Below the pieces are notes generated by a model, which saw only the letters and a list, made by a program, of their open reading frames with translations, did not search any database and had not been told where the DNA came from. Made by a program: the position numbers and the translations under genes. Of a stretch of 64,000 nucleotides of DNA, positions 18,901-27,300 are shown one piece after another; positions within the stretch are counted from its first letter, which is position 1; each line of letters opens with the position of its first letter. This DNA is from Bacteroidaceae bacterium (GTDB taxonomy: Bacteria; Bacteroidota; Bacteroidia; Bacteroidales; Bacteroidaceae), in assembly GCA_017461605.1 (NCBI GenBank), contig JAFTXN010000001.1, positions 1-64,000 on the forward strand, given 5' to 3'.

Positions 18901-20534
18901 TCATTGAACTGCACTTCTTCGCGTGCTACGCCACCAAAGATGCTGGCACCAAACTGTCCGTTACCAATGGGGAGCGAATACTCCATCCACTGGTCGCTCA
19001 CATTCATGTTGCTTGCAGCATTGGTATACCACAGGGTCAAGGGGCTGGCCGGCGTATAGCCGCTGATGCCCTCCACGTCGAAGGTGGCAATGAGGTCTTC
19101 GCCGGGTACGTAGAGATACAGCGGATTGCCGTTGCTCCCCTTCGTCCAGAGGCCAATCGACATTCCGGCATTTGCACCTCCCCACTGGTTGAACGAATTG
19201 CCTGTGGAACCATTCCACACAATTTCGTAAGCACCGGCATAGGTAGCATTACTCGTCTCGACGATGCTGAAGCCCGAGGCATCCTCCGCATCCGACATAT
19301 ACAGCAGATTGCCCGTTTGTCCGTTGGTGGCCGTGCCACTCTTGATCGTTGCATAGCGTCCGTCCTTGCTTACCAACTGGAAGTTTTCTGCTGTACCTAC
19401 AAACTTCCACCACTGCGACGCCACATTGCGTATGGCCGCTGTCACAGCCTGACCGTCGGCCCCGTTCGAAGACAAATGGTTGCCCCCGTTGGCAAAGCGA
19501 ATCATGAACCAATCCGTGCTGCCATCCGTGAAGACAGGCGCCACATTGCTGAGCACCGTCGCGTTGAGATAGAACGGGTTGTTGGCATCGCCCGCCGTCC
19601 ATTCGCCGAGCTGCACACCTACTCCCGTACCGCCGTTTTGGTTCATGCACTTGCTGCTGCCCGAACGCTGCAGCTCCCAGGTGTCGGCCGCAGCACCGGC
19701 CACAAAGGTCAGTGTGGTAGCGGCAGACGCATCGTTGGTGGTCCGGAAGCGACTTGCCGTCTCGTCATAATAAACATAGTTGCCATTGCCACTCTTCATC
19801 TTGAAACCAAAATAGTCGCCGATGAACATCCAACACTCCTCATTGCTATCGGCTGCACCGACCGTCACCATGTTGTTGCCGCTGCCGGCATCGGTGAGGA
19901 AGTGTCCACCCGTCTTGAACTCCACGGAATACCAGCGCGGAGCATCCTCGGTGGAGAACGTCGTCACATCCGGCTGCTTGTATTCTGTAAATAAGAAAGC
20001 AGAACCGTTGTCGTTGGTGGCACTTGACGAATTCCAATATGTAAGTTTTTTTGGATCCCCTTGAGGATTCCAATAGAAATTGTTATCCGCCCCCGTATGT
20101 TTACGGACACACCAATAAGTCGTATTAGCATCAGACTTCTGAGAGGATACGAAATCAAAGGTTGATGTGTACCCATCAGACCCCATGGCAACAAACTGTG
20201 CATAGTTGTTGCTGTTGTTCATACACATAGGAGTCTCTGCACCTATCGCCTTGTTGTAGAAGGCAAAACCATTTTCGGCATCGCCAACAACGCACCAAAG
20301 TGCAGCATCATTTAAGCCCGAAGACGAGGGCATCTGAACATACCCCTCGCTGTCCAAATTGTCTCCTCTCAGATAATAACCGCTCTTGGTCTTAATCTGA
20401 TACCACGTGGTGCCCTCTGCCCACTGCCCATCGCTGGGTGCCGGCGACACCGTGGGCTGTGCCCAGCCCACACTGCACACCATGCCCATCAGCAGGCATA
20501 GCATGCACCTCAGTAACCTTGAATTACTCATCAT
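12948..20534 (-). CDS. Giant secreted GH95 alpha-L-fucosidase - GH33 sialidase fusion, T9SS cargo
   Basis: About 2,528 aa from the ATG at 20534 (a longer frame to 20705 has no plausible N-terminus). Layout: signal peptide (1-26, L-C-L-L-M-G-M-V-C-S-V-G-W-A-Q); three lectin-like repeats of the Y-Y-L-R/H-L-x-D type (about 30-480); GH95 alpha-L-fucosidase (about 490-1260) with L-P-I-G-N-G-Q-F-G-A, N-A-D-I-H-A-N-I-N-V-Q-M-N-Y-W-P near 830, a S-P-E-H-G-P segment near 963 and H-R-H-M-S-H-L; two more beta-rich linker/lectin regions; GH33 sialidase (about 1935-2320) with Y-R-I-P and Asp boxes S-T-D-N-G-V-T-W and S-D-D-F-G-G-T-W; a roughly 200-residue C-terminal module ending Y-D-L-Q-G-R-R-V ... G-V-Y-I-V-N-G-K-K-V-L-R, a T9SS-type sorting end. 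Predicted to remove fucose and sialic acid from host glycans at the cell surface. Confidence 0.88.
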   Translation of the reverse strand: MMSNSRLLRCMLCLLMGMVCSVGWAQPTVSPAPSDGQWAEGTTWYQIKTKSGYYLRGDNLDSEGYVQMPSSSGLNDAALWCVVGDAENGFAFYNKAIGAETPMCMNNSNNYAQFVAMGSDGYTSTFDFVSSQKSDANTTYWCVRKHTGADNNFYWNPQGDPKKLTYWNSSSATNDNGSAFLFTEYKQPDVTTFSTEDAPRWYSVEFKTGGHFLTDAGSGNNMVTVGAADSNEECWMFIGDYFGFKMKSGNGNYVYYDETASRFRTTNDASAATTLTFVAGAAADTWELQRSGSSKCMNQNGGTGVGVQLGEWTAGDANNPFYLNATVLSNVAPVFTDGSTDWFMIRFANGGNHLSSNGADGQAVTAAIRNVASQWWKFVGTAENFQLVSKDGRYATIKSGTATNGQTGNLLYMSDAEDASGFSIVETSNATYAGAYEIVWNGSTGNSFNQWGGANAGMSIGLWTKGSNGNPLYLYVPGEDLIATFDVEGISGYTPASPLTLWYTNAASNMNVSDQWMEYSLPIGNGQFGASIFGGVAREEVQFNEKTLWSGTKNDNSSEYGDYENFGSLFIDDISGVFGEDKAVKDYYRQLDLSNATASVHYKSTDGTINFTREYIASNPDQVVAMRLTADQAGQISIRVTMASGRPGVRATTSYAEGTAHFAGKLETVSYDALAKVVPTGGTMTTDANGITVTGADEVLIILGGATDFDAYNAEYVSGTANLSTLVQNRVNDAAEKTWSTLYSTHLTDYKSFFDRCNFVLEGAANTMPTDDLVRQYQNRTTGTEDYALMLEQLYFAYGRYLEIGSSRGVDLPSNLQGIWNNSSEPAWNADIHANINVQMNYWPAEPTNLSEMHMPFLNYIINMANSAEWKALAQKKGSTRPEAWTFLTENNIFGGFGSFAQNAVINNAWYVSHLWQHYRYTLDQAFLEKAFPAMWGASMFWMDRLELNEEDGTYECPDEYSPEHGPGAENATAHSQQLVWELFDNTLKAVEILGESKVNADDLATLRDRFSKLDKGLATEVYDGQWGTDRIASGTNILREWKTSNYTAGQDGHRHMSHLMCLYPFNQIAEGTDLFNAAINSMLLRGDASTGWSMGWKINLWARALDGDHSHDILELALRHHSISGGGVYYNLYDSHAPFQIDGNFGACAGIAEMLMQSHTDVIQILPALPSVWENGRITGLKAVGNFTVDIEWANSEAQTATIVSHAGTELRVSCNRGDIATALITVDGVNTAVTVENGIATIPCTQGQTVVIDFTEVIDPNAKPVDGYYIMYSESSSGKGWVHYDGSLDRKYRVATDVDLSTEVTTEQAQYIWKLVNDSENGTFTLWNLGGNVYMPADASRNVNMGATTPANLAIEAVGGEGNEGKWFVSQTNYTNNGNTLYIHTNTPGGYPNLSYWDAKSVDGTSIRAMFTKVNLPETTYTINYMCGEEKIASAEVSYPTGLAVPDMLLQQNVPAGYFVQGNSTLSGNTYTINVVSDILPEAGDYIRIGYDFGAAGLKYLQSTNSSVNGLAMTADKGEGSIFLVEDVDGNLRLKSITTGKYLKEEGNSRGLYDTGGNVTFTVGTDGRIKIQAPSYLHPNSSGENYFMDHCGNDGCVQHNLIVEEVEVRSLEVEGPAYVGASATWNGETKALPATWTIFDGITISNPTLSINCPESYSFINLTEEGNALGQTVEIASLTANRTITANFNIAFFSASTAENDLVPVRIRNVRDGEYTLRLKANDNYTGKAVNSGVTAYGENEIWYLVGTEESFKIYNRVAGTGLHMVLAGTGGGSAASMNTTDTNADFCLVVKDNGYAITPKANKDQSINMHGGAGQDIKLYGATDGGSIWVVEKMDVDNPITLNVEVDQVWESSPRVAELTLTIDGLAGQTRILGSVEGQKLYIPLGATYEVSSMTYRGYTYNGCENNDGVLTASYTANDERTLYYSPDANGKPYRIPAIATAANGHIFAIADNRPSGADIGYGEVDIKCRISTDNGVTWGEEFFLANGDGSIATNNMKYGYGDAAVVADRESNKLLAMMVAGHTVCHNGRWDTSKIGDPDAAAVNRVARVYATFNETTQQWEWTEPEEVTDAMYSLFLDGNTPTVPSMFIGSGKICQSRVVKKGEYYRLYCAIWTNNGGNRVIYSDDFGGTWNVLGTIADRPAPNGDEPKCEELPDGSVILSSRVSGGRWFNIFTFNNEGKSDAEKYTTGSWGSAVKSTSAYDGSGNGTNGEIYKVKAIRKDDGQICDVMLQSIPAGPGRTNVKVYYKEMEYNTDGTNKYTPATFAEGWQVGKHVSFTDACYSTMILQADGRIGFLMEEVPGGYCIVYIPYTLEDLTANKYSLYTVSSTISSHGIGTFYASEAMQIPEGVKAYAAVEVPVIDAETNIGTLSLNQLIGFIPAKTGAVLLGGADTYTFMPSISYGTAVEDNLLVGFEADDSSSDSYAAVTLPTDGSVDYVLSVKNDLAAFYRKAADFKVYNNKAYLQVPATTATALRLRFVDADGTTSIRDVMTEIGAADAVYDLQGRRVRQAGKGVYIVNGKKVLR

Positions 20535-20616
20535 GTTGTGTTTTGATATAAAAATTTGATTGTGTTTTTCTTCGGCAAACGGACGGACACGCGGACACCA
20601 CGCGCCAACGCCTGCG

Positions 20617-20647
20617 CAAATGTACACAAAAAAAGATTGAAACACAA
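20617..20647 (-). promoter_or_regulatory. Promoter of the fucosidase-sialidase gene
   Basis: Minus-strand TTG (20645-20647) and TACATTTG (20617-20624) separated by 20 bp, with a leader of about 75 nt to the ATG at 20534. The promoter lies inside the longer open frame, which further supports the 20534 start. Confidence 0.65.
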
Positions 20648-20799
20648 GCAAGAAAGCACAGACGGAGCAAATACAACGTCGTATACTCAGAGGTTTGTCG
20701 ACCAACCCCTTTTTTTCTCTCTATAAATCCTGTCTATGCCGGCATCGCGTCGCACAGCCTAAAAGCGTCACAGGCATCCGAGGAAAGTATCAAGGGCAA

Positions 20800-20856
20800 G
20801 ACACCGGAGTATCATGCGCTTGATACTGGAGTATCTCGGCGTGACACTGCAGTATC
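20800..20856. repeat. Three near-identical 14-bp boxes at 21-22 bp spacing
   Basis: GACACCGGAGTATC (20800), GATACTGGAGTATC (20822) and GACACTGCAGTATC (20843) recur at 22 and 21 bp, about two helical turns, in the gap upstream of the fucosidase-sialidase promoter. This could be an operator array. Nothing else in 20706-21073 is supportable. Confidence 0.45.
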
Positions 20857-21073
20857 TCGCCGTGAGAAAATCGTTGACACAGCCATCGGCATGCCAACAA
20901 GCCGGTTGGTCTCCTGAAAAGGAGGAAGAAGCCATCAGTTTAGGGCTATATTCTAAGAACGAAAGGCATGCTTATCGTACGCTCTGCAAGGGGCTGCCTT
21001 TCGTGGTACCTGCGCCGGAATTGCATACTGTTCTCTGTTCCTTCTTCCCCATCTTCTTCCTCCCCTTTCTTTC

Positions 21074-21110
21074 AAAACAAAGCCGCCCACTGCTTGTGGC
21101 AGGGGCGGCT
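21074..21110 (-). terminator. Terminator of the hexosaminidase/mini-ORF 2 transcript
   Basis: On the minus strand, AGCCGCCC and GGGCGGCT (21103-21110 with 21081-21088) form an 8-bp GC stem followed by TTGTTTTG. Same placement relative to the peptide gene as the terminator at 12660-12701. Confidence 0.75.
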
Positions 21111-21172
21111 AATCAGTTTATCAGCATCCAAACGGAGCGCACAGATAGGTGCTCCGAAAGTTCAGTAGGGTT

Positions 21173-21319
21173 CTATTTCCATATCTCATGACGCCGGCTC
21201 ATCCTGGCATCATCTTCGGTGGTTTCGTCCGTAATGGGGACGCTGGTCTCCATGAGGTTCCCGGGATGCAGCTCACAACTGTCGGAAGCGGGGACGATGT
21301 ATGGTTTCTTCTTGTTCAT
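21173..21319 (-). CDS. Small 48-aa peptide gene following the hexosaminidase fusion (mini-ORF 2)
   Basis: Exactly 48 codons, beginning M-N-K-K-K-P-Y-I-V-P and ending ETTEDDARMSRRHEIWK, identical over the last 17 residues to mini-ORF 1 at 12760-12906. It starts 58 bp after the stop of the giant GH20 fusion. The DNA identity extends into the 3' region before the terminator, so the whole tail cassette appears duplicated. No signal peptide, no transmembrane segment; the C-terminal half is highly charged. Function unknown. Confidence 0.75.
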   Translation of the reverse strand: MNKKKPYIVPASDSCELHPGNLMETSVPITDETTEDDARMSRRHEIWK

Positions 21320-21377
21320 ATTGGTTCTTGTTTGGTTTCTTTCTGTTTGTTTATGCACTATGAGGTGTTGGTTCTTC

Positions 21378-24300
21378 TTATCGCAACACCTTCTTTCCGT
21401 TAACGATGTACACACCCTTGCCGGCCTGACGGACGCGGCGTCCGGTGAGGTCGTAGATGCGCTCATCGCTGCTCTGCGTCATAATGCCGAAGATGCGGGT
21501 GGTGCCATCGGCATCGACAAAGCGCAGACGCAAGGCTTGCGCACCGGTTGACGGAACGTTGAGGTAGGCTTTGTGATTGTAGACCTTAAATCCGGCTGCC
21601 TTGCGATAGAACCCGGCTACGTCGTTCTTCACCGTGAGCACATAGTTGGTGGAGCCGTCGGTGGGCAGGGCCACTTCGGCATACTCGTCAGTGCCGGCAT
21701 ATCCGCGCAGCAGGTTGCCAAAGACCGTTGTACCCTCGTTGGCCGTCGGGACAAAGAGGTAATCGCCCGGCTTACCGCATATCACCACACCGGTCTCGGA
21801 GGGCACGATGCCATCGGCGATGGCATTCAGGGTGACGAAACCTTCGCCATTCTCCAGGGTGGGTATCTGCGTGGCGACATAGGCTGTCACTCCGTCGGGG
21901 ATGGTGGTGGGACGCTGGGCATAGAAGGTGCCGATTTCGTAAGCGCCGATGGTGCTTGTGATGGCGGCATCGGCGTCGGTGCCGCCTGTGACGGTGAAGT
22001 TCTTGCCATCCATGGGGGCGAGCGATGTGAGCGTATAGGCTGCTCCGCCCTCTTCCTCAATGCGGATGATGCCGCCATTCATCCGACGAACGGCAGTGGT
22101 GAAATCGACGTCCACCTGTCCCACATTGACATCAGGGAGCGAAACGGTGCACTGACCATCGCGAGCAACGACGCTCTCGGCAAGCACATAGGGGAAAGTC
22201 TTGCCATAGTCGGCAGACATCGAGATGCGCAAGCGGCTGTCGGCTGTGAAGTAGTTCTCGTTGACACCCCAGTTCACAGTGACGCTTTCTCCTGCCGCAT
22301 ACTCGGTCTTCTCGGGACTGAGCGTTGCGCTGAAATCTTCGCCCTCGACAATCTGCACTTGGCTCTCCCAGATGGCGTAAGTGCTGTAGAAGGGGTCGGC
22401 TTGCAGCGCTGCATAGCTCCAGTCGGTGGAGGGCACATCGTTGACCAGGATGCTGAGGTCGTAAGTGCCGGGCTCCATTTCGTGAACGGCGGTGCCGTCG
22501 ACGAGGTAGAAGTCGGCTTCGTAGTTGACATCGGCCGTATAGCGCGGCTGGTAGCGTATCACGTTGTCGGCTTGCGGTGCGAACGAGGCGAAGGGGGGCA
22601 TGAGGGCATTTTCGCCTTCCTCAATGTTGCCCACGGTGGTGCTGTTGCATCCGATGGCGGTGTACATCAACTTGTGGTTCTTGGTATCGGTGGCCTGCAC
22701 ATCGATGCTGAGACATGCTCCCTGGGGGATGCGGTAGATGGTCTGCATCTTGTCGGCATCGAATTGGGGGGCATTGTTGGCCACCTCTACATTGGCGTAG
22801 GAGGAAGTGCCCTTGGCTCGGTCGCGTATCGTCTTGATGGAGGGATAGGAGAAGTATTCGCCTCCGGTGTCCATGAGGCTTCCTTCGCCGGTCGTGGTGT
22901 GGGGAGCGCCAAACATGTGGCCGAGCTCGTGCACCACCACCCACTTGTCGGTCTTGGCATAGCCGCTGCCCTTGGTGCCGAGAGCATAGGCGCCGGCTGT
23001 GATGGAGAGTCCGGAATTCTCGGCGTCGAGGTCGCGATGCACGACCCACATACCCACATCGTAGGCGTCGGCTCCGATAGCTTCGTCGAGCAGCTCAGTT
23101 CCGAAGCTGGTGGCGTTGTAGATGCTTTGGTTGATGAGGTTTTCTTCCTTCATCACCAGGCGCTCGTCCACCACCACGTCGAAGCAGAAGCCGAGGGGCA
23201 CGAACATGCGGTTGGCGAAGTCTTCGCACTCTTGCCAGAAGGCCTTCACGCGGTCGTAGCTTTCGCCGAGGTCGTTCTCGTAGGCACTGAGCGTGACGGG
23301 AATGGCCAAGCGATAGAAGCGCAGCGTGCCGTCGCCGGGGAGGGCGTCGGGGCTCACAATCTCTTCGTCGTCACCCCCATCGTCAATCACTTCGGGAGTA
23401 CTATAGTTGTTATTGGTAATGGTCTCGATGCTGAGGGGCATGTACACCATGCTGTAACCCTTGGCATAGTTGTCGTCGTAGCAGGGGGCTTCCTCGAAGA
23501 AGAAGGCTATCTTGCCATCGTCCTGCAATGCCATGGCACTGTAGGCACTCAGCTGCGTGCTCACCTGGAGGCCTTGCGTCCAGTCGGCGGCTATCTGCGC
23601 CGAGGTGTAAGTAGCATCAGTTATTTCCTTATACCAAATGGTGACGTCGCGGCGGTCGTAAAGTCCGCTGCCGCCCTTGGGTTGCGACTGCAGGAGCAGC
23701 TTCACGGCATTGCCCTCGGCGTCCAGGGCGTCGATGCAATAGATTTCGCCATTGCAGGTGTTGCTTCCGCCGTTGCCGCAACCATTCACGTTGCTGTCCC
23801 ACGTGCCGGCGTTCGTAGCTTTATCGGTGTACGTGAATACATTAAACTGACGACCGCCACCGCGGCGCACGCTGAGCAGTATCTGTCCGCCGGGGAGGAT
23901 TTCCACCTTGGGCTCGTCGTTGGTAGTGACGTACGTCTGACTGCCGCCAAGGATGCTCCATGTCTTTCCTAAGTCGTCGGTGTAAATGGCATAGACTGCA
24001 TTCCCCACGCCTTCCTTCTTGATAAGCATGGCGCCATAGATGCGTGCCTTGCCGGTGCCGTTGTAATCTTCATCCACTGCCAACTTACCACTGCCGAAGA
24101 AGGCTGTGTAGCCGTTTTGGATAGTGGCATCATCGCCGATGAAGAGGGTTTCGGAGATGTCCTCCTTACTCCAGGTCTTGCCATTGTCTTCGCTGAACAA
24201 GCGCACGGTGCGGTTGTGCGCCGTGGCACTGCCGTTGGGGAACATCACATCACCGGCTGCAGCCATCACGAGCACCTTCTGACCCACCACGGCAATGGCT

Positions 24301-27300
24301 GCATCGCCATAGGCACAGTCGTCAGCGCCTCTGACGCCAGAACCCTCAGCAATGGTCTGCTTGTCGCTCCATGTCTTACCGTTGTCGTCACTCGTGCGGA
24401 TAACCAAATCAATACCGGGATTGGCTGTACCAAAGTTGTAGCGACCAATGTCGTCCAGGCTGTGGCGATAGTCGCTCACAGCGATGAGACGACCCGTTGA
24501 AGTCTTGCCGATGGCCGGAATGCGGTAGGAGAATTCGTCGTCGTCATAGAAGAGGGTAGCCTCGTCGGTAGCCACAAACTTGGCCACGAGCGGATTTGCT
24601 TCGCTGGTTGTCATGTCGTCGGAGGGCGTGAAGCTCTTGCCCAGGTTCTCCTCACCCAGGAAGAAGCCTTGGAACTCGAAGCCACGATAGGCACGGGTGA
24701 ACTCGATGACGGTGGAGGGGGTGTTGAGATAGCCGATGGTGGTCACAGCAGCGTCGCGATTGAACTTGACTGTGTTGGTGCCAAAGTCGCTGCTGGCTTT
24801 CAGGGTGCCAAAGTGGGTGTTGGGGTTGCTGTTCTCCAAGCCCTCGACCTCAGCCTTCACGTAGAGCTGCACTTCCTCGGCTTCCGACGCATCCACCGCC
24901 TCGGCTATGCTCGTCAGCTCAGCGGCTGTGAGCGTTCCGACGAGAGTCACCTTGTGGTTGCTGCCTTCATCATCCAATTTGCTCCAACCGCCGGTCCAGG
25001 TAATGAGGCCTTCGCCGTGGTTTGGGCTGTGATTGACCACACCGGCGTTGTCGGTCGAGAACATAATTGGGTAGTCGGCAGAACTACTCTGCTTGAAAGT
25101 GAGCAATTTGTTGCTGGGAGCATCTACAAAAGGCACAGAGGTATTGTTGGCGCTCTGCACTCCCATGTACTTTCCCTTGCCGATGTTGTAGAGGTAGTAG
25201 TTGCCCTTGGCCGACTTATACACCGCCCATTGGAAATAAGGGTTGTCGGCCGACGCTTCGGGCGTCACGTTGGTACGGGCCGTAGAGATGACGTTGTTGC
25301 TACCGGCTGTTGCGCCCATCCATCCACGCTTGGTCACGAAGGTGTAGATGCCACCGTTCGTAAACTCTTCCGCGCTCTTGATTTCCACAGGCTCAAAGGT
25401 TTGGTCGTAGAGGTCGGCCGGGATGAAGACGTAGTCCGAGCACCAACTGCCGTTGTTCACTTTCACGCTGTTGCGATTGAACGACGAACCATCGGCTGCC
25501 GTAACCATCCATTTGCCATTGTTGTCCGTACCGATGCGCATTACACCGACACTACCTCCGTGCACAGCGTAGCTTGCCTGAATGTCCAATTGCACCGGGG
25601 TGGTGTTGACGGTCAAGCCATTGCCACTGTTGCCATAACCCATATACTTGGTGTTGTCACCTACGTTCTGGAACGTATAGTATTCTGTATCCGTAACCTT
25701 GGAGGCAATCCACTTGTGCATATCGTTGTTCCTCTGCAGCTCTGTCGTTGTGGCCAACGAACCATTGTTATTATAAAGGTAACGAGCTACGTAGCTACCA
25801 CTGCTCTGCAGAGCATCGGCATAAACAAACGACTCCACACCCACCACGGGGCTTCCCTCTGAGAGTCCCTTGTTCCAAGCATATACCTCGTTCAGCGCAG
25901 CAGCTGTTTCTGCGGTTGCACCGGCACGATAAGCACGCACGGCATCAAAAGTCTCGTTCACCTTGGTGTATTCGGAGGGAAGAATGTAGAACTCGGAGAA
26001 AGTGTAGAACACAGAACCGCCATTAGTGGAATTTACCGTGAAGCGATAGTGCTGATAAGCTGTGGCACTGGTGATTTCTTCTGAGAAGTAATCGAGCACA
26101 GCTGCATCGGTGGGCAGTCCGCTGCTGATGACTTTCACTTCACTCCACGTATTCTTGTCGTTAGAGCCTTCGATGGTGATGTTTGTGGGGCGATTCGCGT
26201 TGTTCTGGCTGCGCTTCTTGAAGTAGAAGCGAAAGCTTTTCACCGCCTTGCCGAGGTCGGCTTGCAGGTAGTGAGCACCCGTTCCGATAGTAGCGTCATA
26301 TCCGCTATGGAAGAAAGTAGTGTATTGTCCATCAATGAGATTGGCGTAGGCATTGCCACTCTCCTGAGAGGTAGATGCCGGATAGTTGCACACGAGCTGA
26401 CCATTGCCTTCGATACCTGTTCCGGCATCTTGTATGAATCCGAGATGGCGCTGCAATCCATAGATGTTCATTCCGCTGTTGGCTGCCGCAGCCTCGTTGA
26501 GGGCAATATCTTCCTCAGTGACGGGATACTCAATCTCTGCCACTTTCTCGGCACTGAGTGCTTCGCCGAAAAATTGCACAGAACGCACCTTTCCACCGAA
26601 CAAATCGTAAGCCGCATTGCTGCTCACCACACCACCGCCGACATAGAGCTTGGCATTGGCGTTGGTAGCAAAGTTGCTGAACGATTGCAATTCATATTCA
26701 GCCACGGGATAGTTGGCCGAACTCTTCAATGCACCGTCCACATAGATGGAGAGCTTCTTATTCGTGCAGTCAATCACATAAACCACCTTATAATTGGTAT
26801 TCGCCGCAAAAGCAAAGTCACTATACGTAAATCTGTCGCCAACTCTCGAAGAAGGCATATAGACCGGATTGCTGCCATAAAGTCCGTAAGCGATATAGGG
26901 CGAATTTGCCTTTGTCGCTCCGGTGATAGCCTGAGTGGGGTCAGCAGCACAGACCAAGGCCTGTCGGCCACTCATCGATGCCGGCATCGTAACATCCAGC
27001 GCAATGGTGATATTCTCTTGCGCAAAGACCTTGGCAGCCGATGCGTCGTCGATGACGTAGGGATAAGTCTGAGTGCTCAACTTCTCCACTTTCACGATGG
27101 GCTGTGGAGGAATTTGGTCGGTAACGTCGATAAGGCGGTATTCGCAACCGTCGTCAGTCGTGTTGGTGCCACCTCCCCAGTTAAGGAGGTGGAGGTTACC
27201 ATCTTTCTGTTGGTTGAATTGAGCAGTACCACTGACAACGATTACATTGCCTGTATTCTCTGCCTTCTTGATAGACCAACCAGCAGCGGGTTGCGCAACT

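Noticed and set aside
17910-19994. 694-codon open frame on the plus strand over the fucosidase-sialidase gene
   Set aside because: Antisense shadow of a GC-rich coding region. Its translation has no family motif, while the minus strand has clear GH95 and signal peptide features.
21573-23972. 799-codon plus-strand open frame
   Set aside because: Shadow of the C-terminal third of the GH20 fusion. Composition is Gly/Val/His rich with no motifs, and the sialidase and metzincin motifs lie on the other strand.
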